Shown here in pieces: positions 9,231 through 19,199 of a stretch of DNA of 64,000 nt. The DNA lies in assembly GCA_017555965.1 (NCBI GenBank), contig JAFZFH010000161.1:36188-100187 (forward strand). The letters run 5' to 3'. Source of the stretch: Bacteroidales bacterium (GTDB lineage Bacteria; Bacteroidota; Bacteroidia; Bacteroidales; UBA932). The stretch's first letter is position 1, and every line of letters starts with the position of its first letter. Made by a program: the position numbers and the translations under genes. Below the pieces are notes generated by a model that searched no databases, was not told the origin of the DNA, and saw only the letters and a list, made by a program, of their open reading frames with translations.

Positions 9231-10235
9231 TTATAGCTGAGTTGAAAGTCCCTTCATCCTTCTGCGAGGATTTGCTCTTTTATAAAGCACATCGTATACC
9301 ATCTCTGCAATCGGCATGTGGACATTGAATCTTTCGTTGATGTGCTTGATGCATTCTGCTGCAAAATATCCTTCAGCGATCATTGTCATCTCATTCAAGG
9401 CGCTTTTTACTGTTATTCCGTGTCCGATCATCTGTCCGAGACGTCTGTTGCGGCTGAATGATGAATAGGATGTCACCAGAAGGTCGCCAAGATAGGCAGA
9501 TTCCATTGTGTTTCTTTCGAATGGGTAGCTCTCCTGGATGAATCGTGTCATTTCCTGAGCACCTGCAGCTGTAAGCACTGCTCTGAAATTGTCTCCATAT
9601 CCGAGTCCGACAGCAAGACCTCCTGCCAATGCGTATATGTTCTTGAGAATTCCGGCGTATTCTATACCATAGATATCCTGAGAATATCTGATCTGGACTG
9701 TAGGCCTGCTGAATTTAGCGCCTATAGCCTTGCCGTTATCTTCGTCCGTTGTGGCTACGGTCAGATATGAAAGTCTGTCTCTTGACACCTCTTCTGCATG
9801 CGAAGGACCAGAGATGAGTCCGAGATGGTCATAAGAGAGGTTGTATGTGTCTCTGAAGAATTCTGTGATGGTCTTATAGCCGTCAGGAATGATACCTTTT
9901 GTGGCAGAAAGAACGAACTTGTCGTCGAGAGGTTCAGTAAGGTCCTTGAGGAAATCCTGCAGGTAGGCAGACGGAGCTGCGATTATGATGATGTCGGAAT
10001 TCCTTACGACTTCATTGATGTCGTCTGTAGCATTGATAAGGTCCTTGTCGAATTCTATATCGTTGAGGTATTTTGCATTTCTGCCTTCTGTCTGGATGGA
10101 TTCCAGCACTTCGGCGTTGCGTATGTGCCACCAGATGTTCTGTCTGTTTGACAGAAGAGTATGTACCAACGCTGTCGCCCAACTACCGTATCCAATCATT
10201 CCGCATACAGCGTCACTATTTAACTTATAACTCAT
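9231..10235 (-). CDS. gpsA: Glycerol-3-phosphate dehydrogenase [NAD(P)+]
   Basis: A 334-residue cytosolic enzyme that reduces dihydroxyacetone phosphate to sn-glycerol 3-phosphate for phospholipid synthesis. The N-terminal dinucleotide-binding segment reads GMIGYGSWATALVH, the Bacteroidota variant of the usual GxGxxG stretch. Conserved blocks follow: SATKGI, SGPSHAEEV, and the catalytic lysine region GILKNIYALAGGLAVGLGYGDN. The C-terminal domain ends with the MPIAEMVYDVLY motif. It is the first gene of a four-gene minus-strand operon and has a TATCTTTG promoter box just upstream. It is divergent from ndk. Confidence 0.96.
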   Translation of the reverse strand: MSYKLNSDAVCGMIGYGSWATALVHTLLSNRQNIWWHIRNAEVLESIQTEGRNAKYLNDIEFDKDLINATDDINEVVRNSDIIIIAAPSAYLQDFLKDLTEPLDDKFVLSATKGIIPDGYKTITEFFRDTYNLSYDHLGLISGPSHAEEVSRDRLSYLTVATTDEDNGKAIGAKFSRPTVQIRYSQDIYGIEYAGILKNIYALAGGLAVGLGYGDNFRAVLTAAGAQEMTRFIQESYPFERNTMESAYLGDLLVTSYSSFSRNRRLGQMIGHGITVKSALNEMTMIAEGYFAAECIKHINERFNVHMPIAEMVYDVLYKRANPRRRMKGLSTQL

Positions 10236-10251
10236 GTCAGTGTGTTTTTCA

Positions 10252-10259
10252 CAAAGATA
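10252..10259 (-). promoter_or_regulatory. Putative -7 box for the gpsA operon
   Basis: Minus-strand TATCTTTG, an exact TAnnTTTG match, 17 bases before the gpsA ATG. It probably drives gpsA, the peptidase, sdaA and the unknown gene. No convincing -33 box at 19-21 bp. On the opposite strand a near match AATGTTTG at 10303-10310 may serve ndk. Confidence 0.6.
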
Positions 10260-10341
10260 GCATTATTATTTTTATTAAAGGGAATATTTTCTTAACTTGC
10301 CGAATGTTTGAATGTAATTAATCATAAAACAGATATCAGAT

Positions 10342-10803
10342 ATGGAAAGAACCTTTGTAATTCTTAAGCCTGGATGCCTCCAGAGAGGACTTGTGGGCGA
10401 GGTTATCTCACGTTTTGAGAAGAGAGGATTGAAGCTTGTAGCCATGAAGATGGTGCAGCTTGATGAAGAAGTCCTCAAAGTACATTATGCACATCTTCTC
10501 GACAGACCTTTCTTCCCATGGCTTCGCGATGGTATGATGGCAGCTCCTGTAATTCTCTGCTGCTGGGAGGGCTATAGCGCAGTACAGGTTGTGCGTGACA
10601 TGGCAGGCGCAACAAAGGCAAGCAAGGCAGTTCCTGGTACAATCCGTGGAGACTACAGCCTCAGTGCACAGGAGAATATCGTTCACACTTCAGACTCACT
10701 CGAAAATGCAGAGATCGAGCTCAAGCGTTTCTTCGTAGAATCTGACTACTGTGATTACACATCACCGCTTGATCCTTTCAAGTATGCACCGGACGAATAT
10801 TAA
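10342..10803 (+). CDS. ndk: Nucleoside diphosphate kinase
   Basis: A 153-residue enzyme that transfers the gamma phosphate between nucleoside triphosphates and diphosphates through a phosphohistidine. The family start is plain (MERTFVILKPGCLQRGLVGE), and the catalytic histidine is His115 in NIVHTSDS, followed by the usual ELKRFF segment. GTIRGDYS is the nucleotide-binding block. The region after WEG is of normal length. It is monocistronic, followed by a strong bidirectional terminator at 10821. Confidence 0.97.
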   Translation: MERTFVILKPGCLQRGLVGEVISRFEKRGLKLVAMKMVQLDEEVLKVHYAHLLDRPFFPWLRDGMMAAPVILCCWEGYSAVQVVRDMAGATKASKAVPGTIRGDYSLSAQENIVHTSDSLENAEIELKRFFVESDYCDYTSPLDPFKYAPDEY

Positions 10804-10820
10804 TCGACTTACATAAAATA

Positions 10821-10853
10821 AAAAATCTCGCGATCTGATCGCGAGATTTTTTT
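10821..10853. terminator. Bidirectional intrinsic terminator between ndk and the V-ATPase operon
   Basis: A perfect 15-base inverted repeat (10821-10835 and 10837-10851) with core CTCGCGATC, flanked by an A run on the left and a T run on the right. It can terminate ndk on the plus strand and the V-ATPase operon on the minus strand. Confidence 0.9.
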
Positions 10854-10873
10854 GTGCATATGTCTGTAGTCGA

Positions 10874-11314
<441 letters not shown>

Positions 11315-11326
11315 TTATTTATTAAT

Positions 11327-13177
11327 TTATTCTTTGTTTGTTGTAAGCGGGTTGTAAGCAGAACCCTTTCCTTCGTATCCTGCATTCTTGAAGTACTCCA
11401 TGAATGTAAGACGCATAGGATGTACGAATGCTCCGAGTGACGAGAGCAGGATGTTGATCAGATGTCCTGCAACGAGAATCAGAACAAAAGGAAGCCATGT
11501 CAGTACAGAATCTCCTCTTACGCTGAGTGCAAGGTCATTGAATGCCTGACCGAGCATACCGCCGGCAAGTCCGAGGGCGAAGAGACGGAGATAACTGAGT
11601 ACGTCTCCGAGGATTCCTGTAGCCATGTTGTATGTATCCCAAAGACCTGCGCCTACATTGACAAGAGGGTTTCTGCCCGGAGTGTTGAAGATGTAGATTG
11701 CAAGTGCAGAGATACCTCCGACCGCGATGACTGCCCATTTTGCTGCATCAGGAGAAAGGAACTTGACAAGGGAGAGAAGGCCGATGAGCACTCCACCTAC
11801 GATGAGCAGAAGCCATCCCCATGTCGCGATGTTCTCCTTTATTCCGAATCTCTTTGTGTAGCAGATTGCCTTAACTGTCATTGCGACGCAGATATGGAAT
11901 ATACCGATACCCATAGCAAGAAGCATCTGGATGTTGAGGACTCCGATCCCAGGAATATCTACGTTTCCGACAATCATGAAGTTCTTCAGCCATTCAGGCA
12001 CCCAGGCCGCATCGTAAAGTCCGATTCCGAAGAATGTTCCCAATACTGTTCCTACGACCAGTGTTCCTGCACCCAGCAGAGAGATGATATTGCCGAGTCC
12101 GTCAAACATGCTGACCTTTACAAGTCCCTTATTGAGAAGGAGTCCGAAAAGGAGCAGAATGATACCATATCCTGCATCTCCAAGACACATGGCGAAGAAG
12201 AGCAGATAGAATGGTGCAAGAATCGGAGTAGGGTCAAATTCACTGTAGACAGGCATACCGTACATCTCGGTGAAGACCTCGAACTGGCGTGTGAACCAGT
12301 TGTTTCTCAGCTTGATAGGCGGATTGTCTTCCTGAACTGCTTCTTCCTTTATATAAAGGACTCCCATCTTATCGAATGCCTCGGACAGCTCCTGGTCATT
12401 TTCACATGGAGCAAATCCTGTGAAGAGTGTAAGCATGTCTTCAGCTGCACCTGTTGACGCGTTGTCAGCAAGGTATTTGTCAAGTTCCACCAGCTCGCTG
12501 TTGTATGCCTCCTTGATTGCAGGGATATAATCCTTTGCATTAAGCAGACCTGCCTTACATCTGATTATTTCATCCTTGATGTGTGCGATAGATGCAACAG
12601 CCTCAGCATATGTACCCTCAGGCTTCTGTGTCTCCTGTACAGGGAATGCGTATGCTTCGTCTTTTGGTGCGACAGTCACGAACCAGGTCTTCTTTCCGTC
12701 GTCTTCAACAACCTGAAGAGGGTAGAGCTCTGCCCATGCCTGATCGAATTTCCTGCTGTCAACACAGTAGTATCTTACCTGGTAGCCATGATCGGCAATG
12801 CCGTCAAGAGCTGCCTTGTCGTAGTCTCCCCAAGGAAGTCTTGCATTTGCCTGCTTGGAGACATTTACAAGATCTGCCTGAAGCTCGCTGATTCTGTTTC
12901 TGCATGACTCCACAAACTCTACAGGGTTTCCCTCAATGTCTGCAGTTGTCTTTGCAATTGTTTCATAATCAGCGTCTTTTGAGTAGTCGATGCTTTCAAG
13001 GAACTCAAGCGTCTTGCGAGCTTCAGTTGCCTTTGCAAGCATCTGGGAAGAGCCCTGATCTACAGGCTTTACGGAACGTGTGATATCCACGACTCCGAGC
13101 TCCTGGATCTGTTCCAGGAAGCCGTCCTTCTCTCCTGTAAGCAGGATGAAGGAGTATTTGGTCATTTTAATTATCAT
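11327..13177 (-). CDS. ntpI: V-type ATPase subunit I (a-subunit, stator membrane channel)
   Basis: About 616 residues. The N-terminal half is soluble and helical (peripheral stalk contact); the C-terminal half, from about residue 310, has seven or more transmembrane segments including the conserved NVGAGLWDTYNMATGILGD block followed by SYLRLFALGLAGGMLG, which holds the channel arginine. Start chosen at 13177 (MIIKMTKYSF) because many homologues begin M-I-x-x-M; this overlaps the subunit D gene by 11 bases. The ATG at 13165 is an alternative. The subunit forms the ion half-channels against the K ring. Confidence 0.94.
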   Translation of the reverse strand: MIIKMTKYSFILLTGEKDGFLEQIQELGVVDITRSVKPVDQGSSQMLAKATEARKTLEFLESIDYSKDADYETIAKTTADIEGNPVEFVESCRNRISELQADLVNVSKQANARLPWGDYDKAALDGIADHGYQVRYYCVDSRKFDQAWAELYPLQVVEDDGKKTWFVTVAPKDEAYAFPVQETQKPEGTYAEAVASIAHIKDEIIRCKAGLLNAKDYIPAIKEAYNSELVELDKYLADNASTGAAEDMLTLFTGFAPCENDQELSEAFDKMGVLYIKEEAVQEDNPPIKLRNNWFTRQFEVFTEMYGMPVYSEFDPTPILAPFYLLFFAMCLGDAGYGIILLLFGLLLNKGLVKVSMFDGLGNIISLLGAGTLVVGTVLGTFFGIGLYDAAWVPEWLKNFMIVGNVDIPGIGVLNIQMLLAMGIGIFHICVAMTVKAICYTKRFGIKENIATWGWLLLIVGGVLIGLLSLVKFLSPDAAKWAVIAVGGISALAIYIFNTPGRNPLVNVGAGLWDTYNMATGILGDVLSYLRLFALGLAGGMLGQAFNDLALSVRGDSVLTWLPFVLILVAGHLINILLSSLGAFVHPMRLTFMEYFKNAGYEGKGSAYNPLTTNKE

Positions 13178-13787
13178 TGTTGCGTTCCTCCTCTTCTTCT
13201 TCAAGAGCATGTCTGCTCTTCACGATCTTGGAAGCTGCCTTAGAGAGGTTCTCCTCGTCTTCCATGTATCGTTTGATCTTTCTGATAGCCTCCTGATAAC
13301 CAGGAATCTGTACCTTCTCGTAAAGATTTACCTTCTGAGTGGTCTTCTTTCTCTGGAAATCCAGAATACGGGCTTTCTCCTTATAGACCTCTGACTCTAT
13401 TCCAAGTCTTGATAGTTCCTTGAGTATCGCCACTCCGTCTGCATACCATGCAGGACAGTTGAATGCATTGAACTCATTGATCTCATACTTGATCTCACCA
13501 AGTGACGGAGTCTTCACACCTGCCACCTTGACTGTCGAAAGTTCTACATCGACAATTGTGATGAGATTTGGCTGGAACTCGTTCCAAAGTGCTGCGAGAT
13601 AGTCGTATTTCTTAAGGGCTGCATCAAGATCCTCAATAAGTTTCTCCGAATAGTCCTTGGCCTTCTTCACCTCGAGACGCAATGCCGACTCCTTGTTCTT
13701 AAGAGTAGGGAGGGCATTCCTTCGCATCTTGAGCTGTTTGTTCAAGTTGTTCAGAGATGTCTTATTATATTGGAATTTAATTGCCAT
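13167..13787 (-). CDS. ntpD: V-type ATPase subunit D (central rotor shaft)
   Basis: A 206-residue coiled-coil protein. The N-terminus (YNKTSLNNLNKQLKMRRN) and the C-terminal helix (RIKRYMEDEENLSKAASKIVKSRH) match the two long antiparallel helices of subunit D, the shaft turning inside the A3B3 head. The last residues are highly acidic and the gene overlaps the start of subunit I. It starts two bases after the subunit B stop. Confidence 0.93.
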   Translation of the reverse strand: MAIKFQYNKTSLNNLNKQLKMRRNALPTLKNKESALRLEVKKAKDYSEKLIEDLDAALKKYDYLAALWNEFQPNLITIVDVELSTVKVAGVKTPSLGEIKYEINEFNAFNCPAWYADGVAILKELSRLGIESEVYKEKARILDFQRKKTTQKVNLYEKVQIPGYQEAIRKIKRYMEDEENLSKAASKIVKSRHALEEEEEERNNDN

Positions 13788-13789
13788 AA

Positions 13790-15112
13790 TCAGTTACCTT
13801 TCCAGTAAGTGTCGATAAGTTCCTGTTTGATACCGGTCTCAGCCTTTGTGAAGTATGTTCCGAAGAGCTCCCATGCAGTGTCAAGCATCTCGTCAATCTT
13901 GAGGTTTACGTCGATTGCAAGGAGTCTTGTAGCATATGCCTTGGCATAGTCGAGACATCTGAGATCATAGTCGCTGAGGTCGAATCCGTTCTCGAGCTTG
14001 GTCTTTGCATTCTGGGCGTCTGCATAAAGACGTACGGATGCATTCATGACCTGACCATGGTCCTTACGTGTCTTCTTGCCCTGAACGAGCTGTTTCAGAC
14101 GTGAAAGTGAACGGAACGGGTCGATGATGACCTTACCTGAGTCAGGATCCGTACGGAGGAAGAGCTGACCCTCTGTGATGTAACCGGTGTTATCCGGAAT
14201 CGCGTGAGTGATGTCACCGTCATTGAGCGTGGTCACAGCGATGATTGTGATCGAACCACCGTCAGGAAGCTGTACTGCCTTCTCGTAGATCTTTGCGAGG
14301 TCTGAATAGAGTGAACCTGGCATAGAGTCCTTTGATGGGATCTGGTCCATACGGTTGGACACGATTGAGAGGGCATCCGCATAGAGTGTCATGTCGGTAA
14401 GGAGTACAAGAACCTTCTCGTTCTTCTCGACCGCAAAATACTCCGCTGCTGTAAGAGCCATGTCCGGAATGAGGAGACGCTCCACAGGCGGCTGCTCAGT
14501 CGTATTTACGAATGAAATGATCTTGTCGAGAGCACCTGCAGCCTCAAACTCGTGCTTGAAGTAGAGGTAGTCGTCGTTTGAAAGACCCATACCTCCGAGG
14601 ATGATCTTGTCTACGTCAGCACGGAGTGCTACCTGAGCCATCACATTGTTGTATGGCTGGTCAGGGTCTGCGAAGAAAGGAATCTTCTGTCCGGACACGA
14701 GGGTATTGTTGAGGTCGATACCTGCAATACCGGTAGGGATGATCTGCGAAGGCTGCTTTCTCTTGTAAGGGTTTACAGAAGGTCCTCCGATCTCTACAGT
14801 TCTGCCTTCTACTGCCGGACCGCCGTCGATAGGCTCACCATATGCGTTGAAGAATCTACCTGCAAGGTCTTCGCTTACGTTGAGTGTAGGCGCACCTCCG
14901 AGGAATACCACTTCAGCATCTGTAGGTATACCTTCTGTACCTGAGAAGATCTGGAGAGTCACAAGTTCACCTTTTGTCTTAACCACCTGAGCAAGGCGGC
15001 CGTCTACGAGTGCCAACTCGTCGTTTGATACACCTGTCGCCTTAAGCGATACTGTAGCCTTTGTGATGGCCTCAAGCTGGGTGTATGTTTTCTGAAATGC
15101 CTTATTTGCCAT
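13790..15112 (-). CDS. ntpB: V-type ATPase subunit B
   Basis: A 440-residue non-catalytic head subunit, homologous to A but lacking a functional Walker A loop. Recognisable segments are YTQLEAITKATVSLKATG at the N-terminus, GIAGIDLNNTLVSGQKIPFF in the nucleotide-binding domain, and the SIVSNRMDQIPSKDSMPG block. The C-terminal helical domain ends in IKQELIDTYWKG. The ATG overlaps the 3' end of the A gene by 11 bases, indicating translational coupling. It pairs with A in the alternating hexameric head. Confidence 0.96.
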   Translation of the reverse strand: MANKAFQKTYTQLEAITKATVSLKATGVSNDELALVDGRLAQVVKTKGELVTLQIFSGTEGIPTDAEVVFLGGAPTLNVSEDLAGRFFNAYGEPIDGGPAVEGRTVEIGGPSVNPYKRKQPSQIIPTGIAGIDLNNTLVSGQKIPFFADPDQPYNNVMAQVALRADVDKIILGGMGLSNDDYLYFKHEFEAAGALDKIISFVNTTEQPPVERLLIPDMALTAAEYFAVEKNEKVLVLLTDMTLYADALSIVSNRMDQIPSKDSMPGSLYSDLAKIYEKAVQLPDGGSITIIAVTTLNDGDITHAIPDNTGYITEGQLFLRTDPDSGKVIIDPFRSLSRLKQLVQGKKTRKDHGQVMNASVRLYADAQNAKTKLENGFDLSDYDLRCLDYAKAYATRLLAIDVNLKIDEMLDTAWELFGTYFTKAETGIKQELIDTYWKGN

Positions 15113-16853
15113 TGCTTAGAAGATTATTGAGTTGTTCCTGATATTCGTTGAATCTGTCACTCTTGAATACAGAGAAGTTCATCTGTCTGAGTGCGTTGAT
15201 CACTTCCTTGAAATATTTGCGGCACTCCTCGAAGTCCTCGAATGTGAAGTCACGGTCGCAGATGTCCATCACTATTTCAAGCATGTACTTCTGTCTTTCA
15301 AGCGGACAGAGTGCGTCGATTTCGTCGAATGCGTCCTGCTGAAGGATGACGAAATCCACAAGCTCTGATTTCCAGAAGATCTCATGGTAGCTCATCGGAA
15401 CTCCGTCGTCACCGAGGATGTTGATCTGGTCATTGGCCTCCTTACCTTTTCGTACGATGTTCTTGGCCTTTTCTACCATGTCAACCCAGCCTGGCATGAT
15501 GGTCTCATTGAGGTATTCACGGATTTCCGGATACTCGAGATATTTTGAATATGAGTCGATAGGGTTCACAGCAGGGTAACGCTTCTGGTCTGCACGGTTC
15601 TGCTCGAGGGCGTAGAAGCATCTTGCAGCCTTCTTTGTAGACTCAGTCACTGGTTCCTTGAGGTTACCTCCGGCAGGAGATACAGTACCTATGAATGTTA
15701 CGGCTCCGGTCTTACCGTTGTTAAGTATGACCATACCTGCGCGTGCATAGAAGCTTGAAATGATAGCGGAAAGGTCCACAGGGAACGCGTCCGCTCCTGG
15801 AAGCTCCTCCATACGGTTGGACATCTCTCGGAGAGCCTGTGCCCAACGTGAAGTCGAGTCGGCAAGAAGGAGAACCTTTAGACCCATCGCGCGATAGTAC
15901 TCGCAGATTGTCATCGCTGTATACACAGATGCCTCACGTGCTGCCACAGGCATGTTTGAAGTGTTACAGATGATGGTGGTACGCTCCATAAGGTGGCGTC
16001 CTGTATGCGGGTCGACCAGTTCAGGGAACTCAGCGAAGATTTCCACGACCTCGTTAGCACGCTCACCGCAGGCAGCCATTACGATTACGTCTGCGTCAGC
16101 CTGTTTTGCGATAGCATGCTGGATAACGGTCTTACCGCATCCGAATGGTCCTGGCACGAATCCGGTACCTCCCTCTGCAATCGGATTGAATGTGTCGAAG
16201 GTACGGAGTCCGGTCTCCATGATCTTTGATGGTCTTGGCTTTTCCTTATAGCCCTTGACAGCGACCTTTACAGGCCACTTCTGCCACATTGTGACATTTA
16301 CGTCATCACCGGAAGCGTCAGTAAGTACAGCAACAACCTTGTCGATGTTGTACTGTCCTGCCTCAGCTACGGACTTGACTGTGTATTCTCCCTTGAATGA
16401 GAACGGAACCATGATCTTGTGAGGAAGCCATCCTTCCTTCACTTCTCCGAGCCAGTCAGCTGCGACAACCTTGTCGCCAGGCTTTGCTATCGGAGTGAAG
16501 TCCCAGAGCTTCTCATGGTTGAGAGGGTCAGTGTATTCACCTCTCTTGAGGAATACTCCTGTCATGGTGGTGAGGTCGTTCTGAAGACCGTCGTAACTGT
16601 TTGAGAGAAGACCAGGTCCGAGGGTTGCCTCGAGCATTCTGTCTTCGAACTCTACGGTGTCACCGTTCTTGAGTCCACGGGTACTTTCGAACACCTGTAC
16701 AGCAGCGTTCTTTCCGTTTACCTTGATGACCTCGGCCATGAGTTTAGTGTCACCTACGGTGATGTAGCAGATTTCATTCTGCGACACCGGACCGTTGGCC
16801 TCTACAGTCACAAGGTTGGAAACGATACCCGTAACCTTTCCTGTTGTTTTCAT
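15102..16853 (-). CDS. ntpA: V-type ATPase catalytic subunit A
   Basis: A 583-residue catalytic subunit. Walker A is GPFGCGKTV, and the Walker B region is the hydrophobic VLLLADSTSRWAQALREMS. The non-homologous insert typical of A-type catalytic chains (about residues 110-200) is present. The N-terminal barrel starts MKTTGKVTGIVSNLVTVEA. It hydrolyses or makes ATP at the interface with subunit B. It is 18 bases downstream of the DUF2764 gene. Confidence 0.97.
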   Translation of the reverse strand: MKTTGKVTGIVSNLVTVEANGPVSQNEICYITVGDTKLMAEVIKVNGKNAAVQVFESTRGLKNGDTVEFEDRMLEATLGPGLLSNSYDGLQNDLTTMTGVFLKRGEYTDPLNHEKLWDFTPIAKPGDKVVAADWLGEVKEGWLPHKIMVPFSFKGEYTVKSVAEAGQYNIDKVVAVLTDASGDDVNVTMWQKWPVKVAVKGYKEKPRPSKIMETGLRTFDTFNPIAEGGTGFVPGPFGCGKTVIQHAIAKQADADVIVMAACGERANEVVEIFAEFPELVDPHTGRHLMERTTIICNTSNMPVAAREASVYTAMTICEYYRAMGLKVLLLADSTSRWAQALREMSNRMEELPGADAFPVDLSAIISSFYARAGMVILNNGKTGAVTFIGTVSPAGGNLKEPVTESTKKAARCFYALEQNRADQKRYPAVNPIDSYSKYLEYPEIREYLNETIMPGWVDMVEKAKNIVRKGKEANDQINILGDDGVPMSYHEIFWKSELVDFVILQQDAFDEIDALCPLERQKYMLEIVMDICDRDFTFEDFEECRKYFKEVINALRQMNFSVFKSDRFNEYQEQLNNLLSNGK

Positions 16854-16871
16854 ATCGGTAATGTGGTTTTA

Positions 16872-17504
16872 TTAATTCTCATTATATTCAACACCCTTGA
16901 AAGTGCCGCGTACTTCATCGACAAGCTTCTTGAACATTTCGCGTCCTGTCTGCTCGTCGAGGATGAGCCATCTGCGGATTATCATCATCTTGGCCATGAT
17001 TCCGAGAATCTTGTCAAAACTGAGATAGTCAAAGAGTGTGAGCTCGTCTATTTTGTCCCAGTAGAGGTCGTCAATTCCTCTTTCTCTGGATAGAATGTCG
17101 CTGCCTTCAAGAATGCTCTGGAGTCTTGCAGACTCCTTGAATTCATTCTCTTCAGGCTCCAGTCCGGTCTCTTCCTCCTCAGGATCTCTAAGGGAGAGCA
17201 AGTCCTTTTCAGGTGCTCTTCCGAGGGCCTGGTTCAGATATCTGACCTTCTGGTTGCGCACATCAAGGTCAAACTGGAAAAATTCCCTTATGAATCCCAG
17301 TCTGTGCGAGAGTGCTTCCTTGTAGAAGTCAAGTCCGATCTGATCCTTGTCGAAACCTCTGGCGATGAATCTGAGAATCTCGTTGTCCTTTGCGGACAGG
17401 AGCTCGCGCATCTGCTCGAAGTATTCGTCAAGGCTCTTCTCTCCTTGTCTCCAGTCAGGAGTGAAATCAGGAAGACCTGCTATTATGTATACGTAATTGT
17501 TCAT
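16872..17504 (-). CDS. DUF2764 protein, V-ATPase operon subunit (likely C-like)
   Basis: A 210-residue soluble protein starting MNNYVYIIAGLPDFTPDW, the DUF2764 signature, always found between the E and A genes in Bacteroidota; a protein occupies the same slot in chlamydiae. The middle is highly acidic (EEEETGLEPEENEFKES). The operon has no recognisable subunit C, F or G, so this protein is the obvious candidate for the C-type socket linking the rotor to the K ring; that assignment is inference from position. Its ATG overlaps the stop of the E gene in a TAATG junction. Confidence 0.85.
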   Translation of the reverse strand: MNNYVYIIAGLPDFTPDWRQGEKSLDEYFEQMRELLSAKDNEILRFIARGFDKDQIGLDFYKEALSHRLGFIREFFQFDLDVRNQKVRYLNQALGRAPEKDLLSLRDPEEEETGLEPEENEFKESARLQSILEGSDILSRERGIDDLYWDKIDELTLFDYLSFDKILGIMAKMMIIRRWLILDEQTGREMFKKLVDEVRGTFKGVEYNEN

Positions 17505-18109
17505 TATCCGAAGAGAATCTTCTTTGTTGCTGGTCTGAGATACTCGGCGATGAGTTCGTTGAATGTCTCGTCAGTGAAGCTTACGAAATATCCGCCGTCC
17601 TTAGGGCCGATCTTGAATCCTCCGTTCACCTTCTTTGAGAATGAGGCGGTGACACCTGCATTGAGCATCTTTGCCAGTTCATTGGTTACGAACGGCTCGA
17701 TCTCCTTCTGGAGGCTTTCAGGAAGAATGAGGGCAAGGTCAACAGGACCGTCTGTAGAGAACTTTTCAGCGACAGCCTTGATGAGTTCATTTACGAAGTC
17801 TGCAGAAGAGAGCGCCTTCTTTGAAGGCTCTTCCGTCATCTTTCCGACAACTAAAGATTCGATATCTTTTTTTGTCGCAGCAAGGCTCTGATTAGAAGCC
17901 ATTCTGATGTCTGATGCAACCTTGGACTTGATTTCCTCTGCCTGTTTCTGAGCTGCTGCTACGATCTGGGCAGCCTCAGCCTGAGCCTTGGCAATCATCT
18001 CCTCAGCCTGCACCTTTGCCTTAGCAAGAAGTTCTTCTCCTTCCTGCTTGCCTTTTGACAGTCCCTCATTGTAGAGTTTGTCTGTCAATTCCTGCAATTT
18101 GTTCTGCAT
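17504..18109 (-). CDS. ntpE: V-type ATPase subunit E (peripheral stalk)
   Basis: A 201-residue protein with a long alanine- and glutamate-rich helix in the first 85 residues (LAKAKVQAEEMIAKAQAEAA), the peripheral-stalk coiled coil, and a globular C-terminal half. The usual partner G/H subunit gene is not in the operon. It is the first gene of the seven-gene operon; a promoter with a TAAATTTG box lies 46 bases upstream. Confidence 0.9.
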   Translation of the reverse strand: MQNKLQELTDKLYNEGLSKGKQEGEELLAKAKVQAEEMIAKAQAEAAQIVAAAQKQAEEIKSKVASDIRMASNQSLAATKKDIESLVVGKMTEEPSKKALSSADFVNELIKAVAEKFSTDGPVDLALILPESLQKEIEPFVTNELAKMLNAGVTASFSKKVNGGFKIGPKDGGYFVSFTDETFNELIAEYLRPATKKILFG

Positions 18110-18154
18110 ATCGATATGTGTTTGTTTATTAGTTTTTGTTCATTATTAATCACG

Positions 18155-18186
18155 CAAATTTAGTGATAAATTGCAGACTAATCAAT
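18155..18186 (-). promoter_or_regulatory. Promoter of the V-ATPase operon
   Basis: Minus-strand ATTG (18186-18183), a 20-base spacer, then TAAATTTG (18162-18155). This is a three-of-four match to the -33 box and an exact match to the Bacteroides TAnnTTTG -7 box, giving a leader of about 40 bases before the subunit E ATG. Confidence 0.7.
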
Positions 18187-18222
18187 CTTTTTGTCCTATA
18201 AAATGTTTGTTTCCTCTTGAAT

Positions 18223-19182
18223 TTAGAAACATTCTTTAAGTATTTTCGTAATGTTGTCAGATTTTCCCATGGTGTAGAAATGCACGGCCGGAACCCCATG
18301 CTTCAGGAGGTCCTTGCACTGCATTGCACACCACTCTGTGCCGATCTGATATACCTTGTTCCTGTTTCCTCCTGCCTTGGCGATTTCCTCGGTAAGCTCA
18401 AGAGGAATGTCGAGTGAGAACGATTCCGGAAGCACGGCCACCTGTCTTGCAGTAGAAAGCGGCTTCAGACCTGGAATGATCGGTACATTTATGCCTGCTT
18501 CACGGCATTTGTCCACAAAGTCATAATACACCTTGTTGTCAAAGAACATCTGTGTGATTACATAGTCGGCACCGGCATCGACCTTTCTCTTGAGGTTGGC
18601 AATGTCGGTCTCGATGTTAGGTGCTTCAAAGTGTTTTTCCGGATATGCTCCGACTCCGATGCAGAAGAATCTGTCATCTGTTTCCAAACCTCTGCTTCTT
18701 CTGTATGTGTTGCTTCCCTGGTAGCTGCGTATGCCTTCTACCAGTTCATTGGCATACCTGTAACCTCCTGCAGTAGGCGTAAATCTCTTCTCACCGCTCA
18801 TGCTGTCTCCTCTCAGGGCAAGTATGTTGTTGATTCCCAGGAATGCAAGATTGTCCAATCTGCTTTCGATCTCTTCGACTGTATTGCCTCCACAGATGAG
18901 GTGAGGGACCACGTCCACATCATAACGTGACATGATAGCCGCGCATACTGTAGTTTCGCTGATACGGTTGCGTACAAGATGACGGCTGAAGCTTCCGTCA
19001 GCTTCCTCACGAAACTCGAATTCGTCTCTGTGACTTGTCACATTGATATATTTCGGTTTGAACTCCATGAATGGCGCTATGCTTTCCAGGAGTTCATCCT
19101 TTGTCATTCCTCTGAGCGGAGGTACGATCTCAAGCGAAGGGAATGCCTTTGTACTGTTTGCTAATATTTCTGATACCTTCAT
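18223..19182 (-). CDS. metF: 5,10-methylenetetrahydrofolate reductase
   Basis: A 319-residue flavoenzyme that reduces methylene-THF to 5-methyl-THF, the methyl donor for MetH. Family motifs are visible: FPSLEIVPPLRG at the N-terminus with the catalytic Glu, then PHLICGGNTVEEIE, NILALRGDS and DYVITQMFFD. The C-terminal part includes PGLKPLS. It is the last gene of the metH operon, 17 bases after the radical SAM gene. A weak hairpin (AATGTTT/AAACATT) overlaps its stop and may end the transcript. Confidence 0.96.
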   Translation of the reverse strand: MKVSEILANSTKAFPSLEIVPPLRGMTKDELLESIAPFMEFKPKYINVTSHRDEFEFREEADGSFSRHLVRNRISETTVCAAIMSRYDVDVVPHLICGGNTVEEIESRLDNLAFLGINNILALRGDSMSGEKRFTPTAGGYRYANELVEGIRSYQGSNTYRRSRGLETDDRFFCIGVGAYPEKHFEAPNIETDIANLKRKVDAGADYVITQMFFDNKVYYDFVDKCREAGINVPIIPGLKPLSTARQVAVLPESFSLDIPLELTEEIAKAGGNRNKVYQIGTEWCAMQCKDLLKHGVPAVHFYTMGKSDNITKILKECF

Positions 19183-19199
19183 GATTTAATCGGTGTCTG

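Noticed and set aside
11462-12457. Plus-strand open frame of 331 codons inside the V-ATPase subunit I gene
   Set aside because: It is antisense to a conserved gene, has a skewed Cys/Glu/Ser composition and no recognisable motif, so it is a shadow of the real frame.
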